DNA of 64,000 bases from Vibrio splendidus (GTDB taxonomy: Bacteria > Pseudomonadota > Gammaproteobacteria > Enterobacterales > Vibrionaceae), in assembly GCF_001557875.1 (NCBI RefSeq), contig NZ_LNRF01000002.1:1-64000 (forward strand). The letters are read 5' to 3'. The position numbers and the translations under genes were made by a program. Shown in pieces: positions 43,209-53,350 of this stretch. Under the pieces are notes generated by a model. The model searched no databases. It was not told the DNA's origin and saw only the letters and a list, made by a program, of their open reading frames with translations. Every line of letters begins with the position of its first letter. Position 1 is the stretch's first letter.

Positions 43209-44861
43209 ATGAAATGGAGCAGTATCAGTTTCCGTAAAAGGTTACTGATTATCATGACGGTCACTGGCCTCGTTGAACTTTTGATTCTTGCAGCGGCTGG
43301 TTTTTACTACATCAAACAATCTCAAGAGCAAGAGATGGGTTTGAAAGCGTTAGGTGTTGCTGAATTTCTATCTGAATCGCCACTGGTCACCAGCATTATT
43401 CAAGAAAATGGAACGTTGGATCCTAATGGCGCTCCCTACGTTCTGCCTGAAGAGACTCAAGTTAAATTTCGTAACCTTACCCAGCTCATTGGCGCTGCGT
43501 TTATCGTTGTGGGAGATGATAAAGGTATCCGCCTGATTCACCCTTATGATGACAGGCTCGGTAAACCAATGCGTGGTGGCGATAACCAAAAAGCATTGGT
43601 ATTGGGCGAGTCTTATGTGTCGACGGCCAAAGGATCGCTTGGTTTTTCAGTTCGTGGTAAATCCGCGGTAAAAGACCTTCAAGGTACCGTTATTGGGGTG
43701 GTTTCGGTTGGTTACTTATTGGATTCTTTACAAGATCGAATCGAACCTTATTTAGCCTTTTTGATTGTGATGGCGTTGCTGGTGGTTGCGGTCAACGCTT
43801 TGATTTCGAGTTATGTATCTCGCCGTTTTCAACGCGCTATTTTAGGCTTTGAGCCTGAAGAGATAGGCCGACTGTATGTTGAGCTAGATGTAACCATGAG
43901 TACCGTGAAAGAGGGCATTCTGAGCATCGATAAGCACGGCATTTTGCGTTCAATTAATAAAAGTGCCTGCGATATTTTATCGATAGACAGGGATAAAGCA
44001 CTCAATCAACAGCGCCTTTCTGATGTATTGCCAGGCAGTGATTTAGAGCAACTGTTATCAACCGGTGACACCGACCACGATGTTGAGTTGTATTTGAACA
44101 ATAAGCGAATCATTGCTAACCGAAGCCCAATTATAGTGGCAGGTGAGGTGGTCGGGGCGGTATCGAGTTTCCGATTACGCGATGAAATCAACGATTTAAC
44201 AGACCAGCTCTCACAAACCAAAGAGTATGCCGATCTACTGCGTTCACAAACCCACGAGCATCAAAATAAGCTCAATACCATCAGTGGCTTGATTCAGATG
44301 GGCGAGTTGGATTCAGTCCAGCAACTGATTGGCCAAGAAACCGCGCACTATCAAAGCTTGATCGAGTTCTTGCGTGAAACCGTTAAAGACCCGCTCATTG
44401 CAGGTATGCTCCTTGGAAAAACGGAGCGCGCGCGAGAAATTGGTTTAGAGCTTAAAGTTGAAGAAGGCTCAAGGCTTGAAGCACTGCCTAGCTGGTTAAA
44501 CGCGGATGACGTTGTCACCATTCTTGGCAACCTGATTGATAACGCCTTTGATGCCACCATGACGGCGATTAAGCAAGAGGGTCAAATTGCACCAGCGCGT
44601 CGGGTTATTGAAGTTTCAATCAGTGATTTCGGTAATGAAATTATCGTAGAAGTAGAAGACAAAGGGTGCGGTTTGCCTAAAGAGTTGGCGACCAAAGCGC
44701 TCACCGAAAAAGGTGTATCGAGCAAAGCGAAGCAAAATCGCGGTGTGGGTTTGTATCTGATAAAGCAGCTGGCAGACCGATATCAAGGGCAGCTTGAAAT
44801 GGTCGACAACCACGATTTTGGCACGCGAATGACGGTTTATCTGCCAAAAGAAGAACAATAA
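43209..44861 (+). CDS. CitA/DcuS-family sensor histidine kinase
   Basis: The 550-residue protein has two membrane helices (about 13-35 and 180-200) enclosing a periplasmic PDC/CACHE sensor with the carboxylate-sensing features of CitA and DcuS (GIRLIHPYDDRLGKPMRGGD, then ALVLGESYVSTAKGSLGFSVRGKSAV). A cytosolic PAS domain (about 225-330) follows. The phosphorylated histidine is H349 in RSQTHEHQNKLNTISGL. The ATPase domain has NLIDNAFDA, DKGCGLP and GVGLYLIKQLAD. The family detects citrate, fumarate or related acids outside the cell. The response regulator gene follows after 69 bp. Confidence 0.92.
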   Translation: MKWSSISFRKRLLIIMTVTGLVELLILAAAGFYYIKQSQEQEMGLKALGVAEFLSESPLVTSIIQENGTLDPNGAPYVLPEETQVKFRNLTQLIGAAFIVVGDDKGIRLIHPYDDRLGKPMRGGDNQKALVLGESYVSTAKGSLGFSVRGKSAVKDLQGTVIGVVSVGYLLDSLQDRIEPYLAFLIVMALLVVAVNALISSYVSRRFQRAILGFEPEEIGRLYVELDVTMSTVKEGILSIDKHGILRSINKSACDILSIDRDKALNQQRLSDVLPGSDLEQLLSTGDTDHDVELYLNNKRIIANRSPIIVAGEVVGAVSSFRLRDEINDLTDQLSQTKEYADLLRSQTHEHQNKLNTISGLIQMGELDSVQQLIGQETAHYQSLIEFLRETVKDPLIAGMLLGKTERAREIGLELKVEEGSRLEALPSWLNADDVVTILGNLIDNAFDATMTAIKQEGQIAPARRVIEVSISDFGNEIIVEVEDKGCGLPKELATKALTEKGVSSKAKQNRGVGLYLIKQLADRYQGQLEMVDNHDFGTRMTVYLPKEEQ

Positions 44862-44930
44862 TAATTGAGCACGAAGCGATCTTGTGAAGATCATCGTGAC
44901 GGAAAAAGCATGGTTAAAGGAAGAACATAA

Positions 44931-45626
44931 ATGAACGCAATCACGAGAGTCATGGTCATTGAGGATGATATTGCGATTGCAGAGCTACACCATCGTTATT
45001 TAGAACAGATGGGTGGCTTTGATGTGGTCGGCATTGCCACCACACAGTCTGAAGCGCTGATGCAACTGGACATCTTAAAACCGGATTTGGTGTTATTGGA
45101 TGTGTATCTGCCGGACGGGTGTGGGCTCGATATTCTTAATCACGTAAGAGGGAGCAATCAAGGCTGCGATGTTATCTTGATTACTGCTGCTCGAGATGTG
45201 GATACACTGCAGCAAGCAATGCGTGGTGGAGTGGTCGATTATCTATTGAAACCAGTGATGTTCCCTCGCTTGGAAGCGGCACTGAAAAAGTATCAGTCTC
45301 AACAGCAAGAGTTTGAAAGTGTGTCGGATTTGAATCAAGGTTTGGTTGATAAGATGCTGCAAGCCAATGCCAAAGCGGACTCTGGAAAAGTATCCACCTT
45401 ACCCAAAGGCATTGATGGCGTAACGTTGGATAAGATCAGAGCCATTTTTCAACAAGCTGATGCCGTTAATATTACCGCCGATGAAGCCGGAGAACGAATT
45501 GGTGCTAGCCGAACCACCGCTAGACGCTATTTAGAATTTTTGATTACCACTGGTGAGTTAGTCGCAGACTTAAATTACGGTACCGTGGGGCGTCCGGAGC
45601 GCTGCTACAACAAAGCGCAAAGATAA
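44931..45626 (+). CDS. CitB/DcuR-family response regulator
   Basis: The 231-residue protein has a receiver domain (E11, D12, D13; phosphoacceptor D57 in LVLLDVYLPDGCG; lysine in YLLKPVMFPRL) and a C-terminal helix-turn-helix of the CitB/DcuR type in NITADEAGERIGASRTTARRYLEFL. It is the partner of the kinase at 43209. In relatives these pairs switch on transport and use of di- or tricarboxylates. The tctCBA transporter 8 kb away is a possible target but not adjacent. Confidence 0.92.
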   Translation: MNAITRVMVIEDDIAIAELHHRYLEQMGGFDVVGIATTQSEALMQLDILKPDLVLLDVYLPDGCGLDILNHVRGSNQGCDVILITAARDVDTLQQAMRGGVVDYLLKPVMFPRLEAALKKYQSQQQEFESVSDLNQGLVDKMLQANAKADSGKVSTLPKGIDGVTLDKIRAIFQQADAVNITADEAGERIGASRTTARRYLEFLITTGELVADLNYGTVGRPERCYNKAQR

Positions 45627-46033
45627 ACACGACACCATCAAAATAAATATAAAGCCAGTTGAATAAGCTGGTTTTACCTTTCTCTCCCTTTCCCATTGCT
45701 TACTCCAGCGACCAGATACCGTTCTTTCTTGACTACACTGTTTGAGAATGCCGATTTGCATCTCCCTTGGGTCAAACGAACGGAGCTATCGATTAGAATT
45801 TGTTCGAAATGAGTCAATATTTAATCGATTGCTTTCACAGTGGTTGATGTAAATCAAATAGTCATAGACAATACTGTCCCGAATAGAGGTGATAGCTTTC
45901 ACCCTCGTTTACCAAACGCATTCTCAAATTTAATAGGTGCTTACTATTGATGTAATAGTTAAGACCTATTATCTATTTTCGTATGTCGCTGATACCTTTG
46001 GCGAATACTAAAAACCTTGTTTTTATAGGAAAG
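45627..46033. other. Region between citB-like gene and zwf
   Basis: A weak hairpin (CCAG/CTGG, 45651-45677) with TTTTACC follows the response regulator gene. Upstream of zwf lies an imperfect palindrome, AATAGGT (45932-45938) to ACCTATT (45964-45970), which contains TGTAATAG. A possible promoter is TTGATG (45947-45952), 17-bp spacer, TATCTA (45970-45975). HexR controls zwf in many gammaproteobacteria and its sites contain TGTAAT; a link here is speculative. Confidence 0.45.
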
Positions 46034-47539
46034 ATGATGGTAATACCTGAAAACAGCAGCATCGTTATTTTTGGTGCGTCGGGAGATCTAACTTACCGCA
46101 AGTTAATTCCTGCTCTATACCACTTGTATGCTAGCAATCAACTACCAGAATCCTTTGCGATTCTTGGAGTGAGCCGTACTGAGTACAGCGATGAGTCTTA
46201 CCGTGAGAAGCTGAAGAAGTCTCTTCAGGAAATGGAAAAAACTGAGCCAGAGACGCTGAATGCATTTATTGAACATCTGCATTACCAAGCGATCAACACT
46301 TCAGATGTAGACGACTACGCTCGTTTAGCACAACGTTTAGACAAGCTTGAGCAAGACTACCAATTTGAAAACCACAACACACTGTTTTACTTGGCAACCC
46401 CGCCAAGCCTATACGGTGTTATCCCAGCAAACCTTGCTGCGCATGGCCTTAACGATGAATCAAACGGCTGGCGTCGTCTGATCATCGAGAAGCCATTTGG
46501 TTACGACTTAGCATCAGCTCAAGCGTTGGATAAAGAGATCCATCATCACTTCCAAGAACACCAGATCTACCGTATCGACCATTACCTTGGTAAAGAGACG
46601 GTTCAAAACCTTCTAGTGCTTCGTTTCTCAAACGCGATGTTTGAACCACTGTGGAACCGTAACTTCATTGAATACGTTGAAATCACAGGTGCTGAGTTCC
46701 TTGGCGTTGAAGAGCGTGGCGGATACTACGACGGTTCTGGCGCAGTTCGCGACATGTTCCAAAACCACCTGCTACAAGTGCTAGCAATGGTAGGTATGGA
46801 GCCGCCTGCACAAATTAACGCGGATTCTATTCGTGATGAAGTAGTTAAAGTGCTTCAGTGTCTGAAACCATTAGAAGAAGATGATCTGCGTAAAGACTTA
46901 GTATTAGGTCAGTACACAGCATCGGATGTTCGTGGTCAGCACTTACTAGGTTACCGTGAAGAGCATGGTGTAGCGGATGATTCTCGTACCGAGACTTACA
47001 TCGGCTTGAAAGCTCACATCAATAACTGGCGTTGGAATGGTGTTCCTTTCTACGTTCGCACGGGTAAACGCTTACCAACGCGCGTAACGGAAATCGTGAT
47101 TCACTTTAAGAACACACCACACCCAGTATTTGGTCAAGATGCACCAGAGAACAAGCTGATTATCCGTATCCAACCGGATGAAGGTATTCAGATGAGCTTT
47201 GGTTTGAAAGAGCCAGGCGCAGGCTTCAAAGCAAAAGAAGTGAAAATGAACTTCTCTTACTCTGACTTGCCTGAAACTCAGATGCTGACGGCTTATGAGC
47301 GTCTTCTTCTTGATGCACTGAACGGTGATGCGACTCTGTTTGCACGTACCGATGCGGTAGAAGCATGTTGGAAGTACGTTCAACCAATCTTAGACTTCAA
47401 GCAAGATCCTCAAGCGCTGTTTGGCTATGCTTGTGGTACTTGGGGCCCACAGGAAGCGGATGAACTTCTGCAACGTGATGGCCGCGCATGGCGTTTCCCA
47501 TGCAAAAACTTAACAGACACGGATTACTGCGAACTATGA
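46034..47539 (+). CDS. zwf: Glucose-6-phosphate 1-dehydrogenase
   Basis: Zwf oxidises glucose 6-phosphate to 6-phosphogluconolactone with NADP, the first step of the oxidative pentose phosphate pathway. The protein (501 residues) has the nucleotide-binding motif [19 protein letters not shown], the active-site signature [13 protein letters not shown], and [11 protein letters not shown], all intact. The ATG at 46034 is preceded by ATAGGAAAG and gives the standard length; the frame is open to 45983. It is the first gene of the zwf-pgl-gnd operon; its stop overlaps the start of pgl by 4 bp. Confidence 0.97.
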   Translation: MMVIPENSSIVIFGASGDLTYRKLIPALYHLYASNQLPESFAILGVSRTEYSDESYREKLKKSLQEMEKTEPETLNAFIEHLHYQAINTSDVDDYARLAQRLDKLEQDYQFENHNTLFYLATPPSLYGVIPANLAAHGLNDESNGWRRLIIEKPFGYDLASAQALDKEIHHHFQEHQIYRIDHYLGKETVQNLLVLRFSNAMFEPLWNRNFIEYVEITGAEFLGVEERGGYYDGSGAVRDMFQNHLLQVLAMVGMEPPAQINADSIRDEVVKVLQCLKPLEEDDLRKDLVLGQYTASDVRGQHLLGYREEHGVADDSRTETYIGLKAHINNWRWNGVPFYVRTGKRLPTRVTEIVIHFKNTPHPVFGQDAPENKLIIRIQPDEGIQMSFGLKEPGAGFKAKEVKMNFSYSDLPETQMLTAYERLLLDALNGDATLFARTDAVEACWKYVQPILDFKQDPQALFGYACGTWGPQEADELLQRDGRAWRFPCKNLTDTDYCEL

Positions 47540-48252
47540 TCAATCACAAGATCTTTGCAACGCCTGAACTGGTTGTTGAAAACCTAGCAAATGAAATGAA
47601 AGCATACAGCGAGCAGGGTAAACCTGTTCACATTTCACTATCTGGTGGCAGCACGCCAAAAATGCTTTTCAAGCTTTTAGCACAGGCGCCATACGCAGAA
47701 GGTATTCAATGGAATAACCTTCACTTCTGGTGGGGCGACGAACGTTGCGTTGCACCAGACGACGCTGAAAGCAATTTCGGTGAAGCGAATGCATTGTTGT
47801 TTACTCAAGTGAATCTTCCTGCTGAAAACATCCACCGCATCCGTGGTGAAGATGAACCTAAAGCAGAAGCAGAGCGTTTCGCAAAAGAGATGGCAGACGT
47901 AATCCCAACAGAAAACGGCACGCCTGTATTCGATTGGATTCTGCTTGGTGTTGGCGCAGACGGCCACACAGCTTCACTATTCCCGGGTGCAACTAACTAC
48001 CAAGATGAGAGCCTATCTGTATTAGCTTCTCACCCAGAGTCTGGTCAAATCCGTGTATCTAAAACAGCGAAAGTTTTAGAAGCAGCAAAACGAATCAGCT
48101 ACCTAGTACTGGGTGCAGGTAAAGTTGACATCGTTAAAGAAATTCATACAACTCCTGCTTCAGGACTGCCTTACCCGGCAGCGAAAATCCAGTCTAAAAC
48201 TGGCGAAACAGAGTGGTTCCTAGATTCAAATGCAGCAAGTGCTATCGCATAA
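47536..48252 (+). CDS. pgl: 6-phosphogluconolactonase
   Basis: This 238-residue protein is a DevB-type lactonase, which hydrolyses 6-phosphogluconolactone to 6-phosphogluconate. Family motifs are [36 protein letters not shown] and [19 protein letters not shown] 47536 overlaps the zwf stop (ATGA), and gnd starts 28 bp after the pgl stop, so zwf, pgl and gnd make one operon that covers the whole oxidative branch. Confidence 0.96.
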   Translation: MINHKIFATPELVVENLANEMKAYSEQGKPVHISLSGGSTPKMLFKLLAQAPYAEGIQWNNLHFWWGDERCVAPDDAESNFGEANALLFTQVNLPAENIHRIRGEDEPKAEAERFAKEMADVIPTENGTPVFDWILLGVGADGHTASLFPGATNYQDESLSVLASHPESGQIRVSKTAKVLEAAKRISYLVLGAGKVDIVKEIHTTPASGLPYPAAKIQSKTGETEWFLDSNAASAIA

Positions 48253-48280
48253 GTGCGAATAGCCGCAAGGAGATAAAATA

Positions 48281-49729
48281 ATGAAAGGTGATATCGGTGT
48301 AATTGGCCTAGCAGTAATGGGTCAGAACCTTATCCTAAACATGAACGACCACGGCTTCAAAGTTGTGGCTCATAACCGTACTGCTGCTAAAGTAGACGAG
48401 TTCCTAGAAGGCCCAGCTAAAGGTACTAACATTGTTGGTGCTTACTCTCTAGAAGAGCTAGTTGAGAAGCTAGAAGCGCCACGTAAAGTGATGCTTATGG
48501 TTCGTGCTGGTGACGTTGTAGACACGTTCATCGAAAACCTAATCCCACTTCTAGACGAAGGCGACATCATCATTGATGGTGGTAACACTAACTACCCAGA
48601 CACTAACCGTCGTGTAGCGCATTGTCGTGAGAAAGGCATCCACTTCATTGGTACTGGTGTATCTGGTGGTGAAGAAGGTGCTCGTTTCGGTCCTTCAATC
48701 ATGCCAGGCGGCGCGGCTGAGGCTTGGGAAGCGGTTAAGCCAATCTTCCAAGGTATCTCTGCAAAAACTGACGCTGGTGAGCCTTGTTGTGACTGGGTTG
48801 GTAACGACGGTGCTGGTCACTTCGTTAAGATGGTACACAACGGCATCGAATACGGTGACATGCAGCTTATCACAGAAGCATACCAGTTCATGAAAGATGG
48901 CCTAGGTATGTCTGCTGACGAGATGCAAGCAGTATTCGCTGACTGGAACAAGACTGAGCTAGACAGCTACCTAGTTGAAATCACTGCTGACATCCTTGGC
49001 TACAAAGATGAAGACGGTGAAGCGCTAGTTGAGAAGATCCTAGACACTGCAGGCCAAAAAGGTACGGGTAAGTGGACGGGTATTAACGCACTAGACCTAG
49101 GTATCCCACTAACTCTAATCTCTGAGTCTGTATTCTCTCGTTGCCTGTCTGCTCTTAAAGACCAACGTGTTGAAGCTGAAGCTTTGTTTGAGAAGACAAT
49201 CACTCCAGTTGAAGGCGACAAGCAAGAGTGGGTTGATGCATTACGTCAAGCTCTACTGGCTTCTAAGATCATTTCTTACGCTCAAGGTTTCATGCTAATG
49301 CGTGAAGCGTCGAACGAAAACGGCTGGGACCTAAACTACGGTAACGTAGCGCTAATGTGGCGTGGTGGTTGTATCATCCGTTCTGCATTCCTAGGCAACA
49401 TCCGTGATGCGTACGAAGCAAACCCAGACATCGCGTTCCTAGGTTCTGACGAGTACTTCAAAAACATCCTACAAGGCAGCCTAGTGGCATGGCGTAAAGT
49501 AGCAGCGAAATCTCTAGAGTCTGGTATCCCAATGCCATGTACGATTTCTGCGCTATCTTTCCTAGACGGTTACACAACTGCACGTCTACCAGCGAACTTG
49601 CTTCAAGCTCAACGTGACTACTTCGGTGCTCACACTTACGAGCGTACTGACCGTCCACGTGGTGAATTCTTCCACACAAACTGGACTGGTACAGGCGGCG
49701 ACACTGCTTCTACAACTTACGACGTATAA
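48281..49729 (+). CDS. gnd: 6-phosphogluconate dehydrogenase, decarboxylating
   Basis: Gnd converts 6-phosphogluconate into ribulose 5-phosphate and CO2 with NADP. The 482-residue protein has the N-terminal dinucleotide motif GVIGLAVMGQNLILN, the substrate signature in GTGVSGGEEGARFGPSIMPGG, and the catalytic lysine and histidine segment HFVKMVHNGIEYGDMQ. An AAGGAG site precedes the ATG. Codon use is strongly biased (GGT, CGT, CTA, AAC), which suggests high expression. A terminator follows 58 bp after the stop. Confidence 0.97.
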   Translation: MKGDIGVIGLAVMGQNLILNMNDHGFKVVAHNRTAAKVDEFLEGPAKGTNIVGAYSLEELVEKLEAPRKVMLMVRAGDVVDTFIENLIPLLDEGDIIIDGGNTNYPDTNRRVAHCREKGIHFIGTGVSGGEEGARFGPSIMPGGAAEAWEAVKPIFQGISAKTDAGEPCCDWVGNDGAGHFVKMVHNGIEYGDMQLITEAYQFMKDGLGMSADEMQAVFADWNKTELDSYLVEITADILGYKDEDGEALVEKILDTAGQKGTGKWTGINALDLGIPLTLISESVFSRCLSALKDQRVEAEALFEKTITPVEGDKQEWVDALRQALLASKIISYAQGFMLMREASNENGWDLNYGNVALMWRGGCIIRSAFLGNIRDAYEANPDIAFLGSDEYFKNILQGSLVAWRKVAAKSLESGIPMPCTISALSFLDGYTTARLPANLLQAQRDYFGAHTYERTDRPRGEFFHTNWTGTGGDTASTTYDV

Positions 49730-49787
49730 TCGTTAGTTAGAATCAGTTAAGAACCTTGTTGTTCTTATCAGCTGTAGACTAGAAAAC

Positions 49788-49816
49788 AAAAGGATGCCGA
49801 TTGGCATCCTTTTTTG
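49788..49816. terminator. Terminator after gnd
   Basis: AAAAGGATGCC and GGCATCCTTTTTT form a strong stem with loop GATT. It is flanked by A and T runs and can also serve the convergent HD-GYP gene. Confidence 0.9.
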
Positions 49817-49861
49817 TTGGTTCTGCAAGAGAGTCACGTAAAGTAAATTTAATACAACCCG

Positions 49862-51010
49862 TTAAGCGAGCGCAGCTTGTGGACTTTGCACATCACTGTA
49901 TTGCTCTCGTATCGACATGAAGTAATCAAGGTTTTGCTTCAGCGCAGACACACACTCTGGATCAAACATCAGCCCAGTATGCGCTTCAATGTAGTCCATT
50001 ACCTTAGATGCTGACCATGCGTGTTTGTAAGCTCGTTTACTCAGTAAAGCATCGAACACATCCGCTAGTGTGACAATTCTTGCCTCCAGTGGAATCGCTT
50101 CTCCAATGAGCGCATCTGGCAATCCCGAGCCATCAAACCGTTCATGATGGTGACGTACAATATTCTTGATGAACTGAACTTCTTCGCTACACATTGAGCT
50201 GTGGTGGGAAAGGGCAACCACGTCATCAATCATCTCTTCGCCATATATCGTGTGATTGTTCATGATGTTTCTTTCTTCTTCCGAAAAACGCTCAGTACTG
50301 AAGAGCACTTTGTCTGGGATTCGGTACTTACCAATATCGTGAAACGGGGCATACAAGCGAATGCGGTGAACGAATTGGTGGGTAATCTCATTGTTACTAT
50401 GCGAAAGCGTACGTGCCAGCTGCTCGCTGTATTTTCCCATGCGAATCAGGTGCTCTTTGGTTTCAGGATCACGTGCGTGCCCCATGTTTAGGGCGATTGC
50501 TAATGAGGACTGAAAATGTCGCTGACGTTCGAAGAGTTGCACAAACAGGTTCGAAATAGCTTGAGTGAGGTACGCGATGTCGCTTTGTATTGTCTGTTTA
50601 GCAAAAAAGTCAGTGCATGATGCGTTGATGAAAACGAACCCGAGGTTACTCTCTTGGTAGTGGATTGGAGTGGTGTAGCTACTTTGGTGACCAAGCTCGA
50701 GTAGATGAGAGATTTGCTTAGTCGGATTCATCAAAGAGAGGTCATCAACAATTCTTGTTTCCAATGATTCAGCCAGACGACTCAAAGCAGAGTTGGGTTT
50801 GATCTCCTGTTCGATGTAGTGATGCTTGGCGTTTTGATACAGTGAATCTGAAACAAAATAATTCGATGCTTTATTTTCACTGCATAGCACCACGGATAGC
50901 CGAGATAATATGGGGTAGTGTTCACGAGCTAGCTGGAAGAGATCATCGACTATGGCGACGATGTCTTTGTCTTGGGCCGCTGCTCTACTGAAATTGGAGT
51001 AGTCAAACAT
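49862..51010 (-). CDS. HD-GYP domain protein with GAF-like sensor
   Basis: The 382-residue protein has an N-terminal GAF-like domain (about residues 10-165) and a C-terminal HD-GYP domain (about 170-360), the class of phosphodiesterases that degrade c-di-GMP. The metal site motif is present (LYAPFHDIGKYRIPD, then HTIYGEEMID and HHHERFDGSG). The naming tripeptide GYP is replaced by GLP (DGSGLPDALIGE), which may affect activity or partner binding. ATG 51010 (MFDYSNF) is preferred over TTG 51022. It stands alone and converges on gnd. Confidence 0.88.
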   Translation of the reverse strand: MFDYSNFSRAAAQDKDIVAIVDDLFQLAREHYPILSRLSVVLCSENKASNYFVSDSLYQNAKHHYIEQEIKPNSALSRLAESLETRIVDDLSLMNPTKQISHLLELGHQSSYTTPIHYQESNLGFVFINASCTDFFAKQTIQSDIAYLTQAISNLFVQLFERQRHFQSSLAIALNMGHARDPETKEHLIRMGKYSEQLARTLSHSNNEITHQFVHRIRLYAPFHDIGKYRIPDKVLFSTERFSEEERNIMNNHTIYGEEMIDDVVALSHHSSMCSEEVQFIKNIVRHHHERFDGSGLPDALIGEAIPLEARIVTLADVFDALLSKRAYKHAWSASKVMDYIEAHTGLMFDPECVSALKQNLDYFMSIREQYSDVQSPQAALA

Positions 51011-51451
51011 GTGGCAAGCCAACCTTTAATTATAATTATGTCATTGTTTAATCGGGTTTTTTACCGTTTCGATATTCAATAAAACCATAGCACTGTGTTA
51101 TTAAATTGTAATACTGCGTACTGAAAAACTTTAATGTCATCACTAAATATATGGTTTTTGCATACGGTTACCGTAGGTTTTGTTAAGTTGAACCAGTTTC
51201 ATAACCTTTGGGGTGAAGGTTTGTTTGCAGAATGTGCTTAGTCTGTATAGCGAGCTAAGGTAGGGTGTTAAGTGACCAATTCGAAATTAATTTCAAAGAT
51301 AAATAGGATAACGAGTATGCTTTATGCCATCATAAAGGCATAAATAAGGGCAATGGATGTAATGCCCAAGTGATTGAGCTAGAAATGGTCAGTGATGACG
51401 GTGTTCTAGAGTAAATTCAAGGCCTTTAGTTGCCTTGAAAAAGGTAATGTT
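51011..51451. other. Intergenic region with structured leader of VF530 gene
   Basis: The right half holds three successive inverted repeats before the VF530 gene: TTTATGCC/GGCATAAA (51321-51344), GGGCA/TGCCC (51348-51367), and CAAGGC/GCCTTG (51418-51437), the last just before the ribosome binding site. The left part holds the promoter of the HD-GYP gene. No gene seen. Confidence 0.55.
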
Positions 51452-51865
51452 ATGACTGAAGAAGAAAGAATCGAACTGCAACAAAATAACCCGCTACACG
51501 GCTTAAAGCTTGAAACCATGATCACTGAATTAGTGGATCACTATGGTTGGGAAATTTTAGATGCGGCAATGCGTATGAACTGCTTTAACACTAAACCTAC
51601 AGTGGCAAGCGCAGTTAAATACCTGAAGAAAACCGAATGGGCTCGTGAGAAGGTTGAAAACTTCTACCTTTACCGTTTCAAGCGCATGCCTAAAGCATCG
51701 GACATTGAATACCAGATGCCTCCGCGTTCACGTACATTCCGCCATGGGCTAGAGCCTCGTGAGCCAATGGAACTAACGGTTGAGTCTATCCACGCTTCTC
51801 AAGCTAAAGCTGCGTCTGCATTTAAAGAGCGCCGCGGCGGTAACGGTCGTAACTTCCGTCGTTAA
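51452..51865 (+). CDS. VF530-family protein with C-terminal extension
   Basis: The 137-residue protein carries a VF530 domain (PF09905) in residues 10-80: NPLHGLKLETMITELVDHYGWEILDAAMRMNCFNTKPTVASAVKYLKKTEWAREKVENFYLYRFKR. The domain is named from a Vibrio fischeri protein and is thought to bind DNA. The remaining 55 residues are a basic, Arg-rich tail (ERRGGNGRNFRR) that is unusual in the short family members. The ribosome binding site AAAAAGG lies next to a hairpin that could mask it. Confidence 0.88.
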   Translation: MTEEERIELQQNNPLHGLKLETMITELVDHYGWEILDAAMRMNCFNTKPTVASAVKYLKKTEWAREKVENFYLYRFKRMPKASDIEYQMPPRSRTFRHGLEPREPMELTVESIHASQAKAASAFKERRGGNGRNFRR

Positions 51866-51929
51866 CAAGAAGGCGTCGTTAAATAAGGCGTCGGCGATTA
51901 GTACGCCTAATTAGATAAGCGAAAAACAC

Positions 51930-51956
51930 AAAAGGAGCCTATGAGCTCCTTTTTTA
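51930..51956. terminator. Terminator between VF530 gene and small membrane protein gene
   Basis: AGGAGC and GCTCCT form a stem with loop CTATGA, with AAA before and TTTTTT after. Usable in both directions. Confidence 0.78.
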
Positions 51957-51982
51957 ATTCGTTCGCTTTAAACCGTAAATGG

Positions 51983-52174
51983 CTAAGCTTCGCGGTTCTT
52001 TCTTTGATTCTTCCAAAGATCGGTGACATAGACGATCGCACTGACCAGTAAGAATAGCGCTGACACAGAAAACAGAGCGGGCATTTTTAGGATCCACGCG
52101 AATGTGGCAGCAAGAAAAGCGACAAAGCAAATGAGTCGACTTGATGACATGACATGACCGAGTTTAGTGTTCAT
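51983..52174 (-). CDS. Small two-helix membrane protein
   Basis: The 63-residue product has two hydrophobic helices, LICFVAFLAATFAWIL and ALFSVSALFLLVSAIVYV, and a basic C-terminal tail (KNQRKNREA). An AGGAGGC site precedes the ATG. No function known; similar short proteins occur in vibrios. Confidence 0.65.
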   Translation of the reverse strand: MNTKLGHVMSSSRLICFVAFLAATFAWILKMPALFSVSALFLLVSAIVYVTDLWKNQRKNREA

Positions 52175-52400
52175 AACGCCTCCTAATGAAGTCTCACTTT
52201 CGACAGAAGAATTATCCCACCTTTGGCAAAATAAAGGCTAAAAAACAGTCTAAATTGTTATCAAATTTGCTAATTGAAGGACTCGTCTCACACATTTTGG
52301 CTTGGCTATTTTATAAGCAATAAAATAGCGAAATCGGTATGAGAAGGGTGTAGACTTTTTGCTTTATCTTTCCAGTTGCAAGTCTTATTAAACCGAACGT

Positions 52401-53159
52401 CTAGTTAGCATAGAAAAAGTAAGCGGTGATCAAAAAGCTCGCGATGATCACTGTGGTACGAACATAGTGTTGAGGGATGCGGCGAGAGATTTTTGCTGAA
52501 TAATAACCACCAACCAATGTACCCAATAATACAGCCATGCCAGACGGCCAATCAATCGAACCATTGACGATAAAAAACACGATCGCTGCGAGGGAAGCAC
52601 ACGCGGACACGAGCAGTTTGATGCCATTCATCACGTTGATGTTGGTGTAACCAGCCAGCGCCAAGTAGCTCAATGTCACAATGCCCAAACCGGCATTAAA
52701 ATAACCACCGTAGATACAGACAATCAAAAGCAATAAAGCGGAAAAGAACGCGCCTGCGCTGGTGGCGTGCTTATGTTTTGCTGTAGCTTGTTTAAGCCAT
52801 TTATTGAGCGTGCCGCCAAACGTGAATAGCAAAGCAGCAAACAGCAACAGCCAAGGAACGGATTGAGTGAACAGAGCTTCTGGTGTGTGAAGTAGCAAGA
52901 AAGCCCCGATACCACCGCCAATGACACATAAAGCTATAGTCAGTTTTAGCTGCTTAGTACCAGATTGAATTTCGTGGCGCAGAGCGTAGGCTCCGCTAAT
53001 GTACCCAGCACACGAAGCAAAGGTATTGGTCGCGTTGGCTGCTATTGGTGGAACCCCAGCAAACAATAGAGCAGGGAAGGTGATGAAGCTACCGCCACCC
53101 GCAATGGAGTTAAGCACACCGCCAATCACCCCTGATAAGAACAGAATCAACCAATCCAT
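52401..53159 (-). CDS. TSUP-family membrane transporter
   Basis: The 252-residue protein has about eight helices and the TSUP start: LFLSGVIGGVLNSIAGGGSFITFPALLFAGV, followed by PIAANATNTFASCAGYISGAYALR and, in the second half, YGGYFNAGLGIVTLSYLALAGYTNINVMNGIKLL. The family moves small anions, often sulphur compounds. It belongs to a different subgroup (YfcA-like) from the one at 23259. It is separated from tctA by a terminator and is probably its own unit. Confidence 0.88.
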   Translation of the reverse strand: MDWLILFLSGVIGGVLNSIAGGGSFITFPALLFAGVPPIAANATNTFASCAGYISGAYALRHEIQSGTKQLKLTIALCVIGGGIGAFLLLHTPEALFTQSVPWLLLFAALLFTFGGTLNKWLKQATAKHKHATSAGAFFSALLLLIVCIYGGYFNAGLGIVTLSYLALAGYTNINVMNGIKLLVSACASLAAIVFFIVNGSIDWPSGMAVLLGTLVGGYYSAKISRRIPQHYVRTTVIIASFLITAYFFYAN

Positions 53160-53296
53160 AGTTTAGAATCCAATACGTTAACTAACTGGTTACCTTACTT
53201 GAATTTGCTATGAATATCAGCGCGATGTGTGTTGTAAAGATAGGTTTGTGAGTTTGCTACCATCTTTAACCGCTGGTTTGAATTGAGGCTCTAAAT

Positions 53297-53322
53297 GAAA
53301 AAAGGAGCCAATGGCTCCTTTC
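53297..53322 (-). terminator. Terminator after tctA
   Basis: On the minus strand AAGGAGCC and GGCTCCTT form an 8-bp stem with a 3-base loop, followed by a T-run (TTTTCAT). Confidence 0.88.
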
Positions 53323-53350
53323 GTTGAGGTTTAGTTGATTCGGTAAAGCT

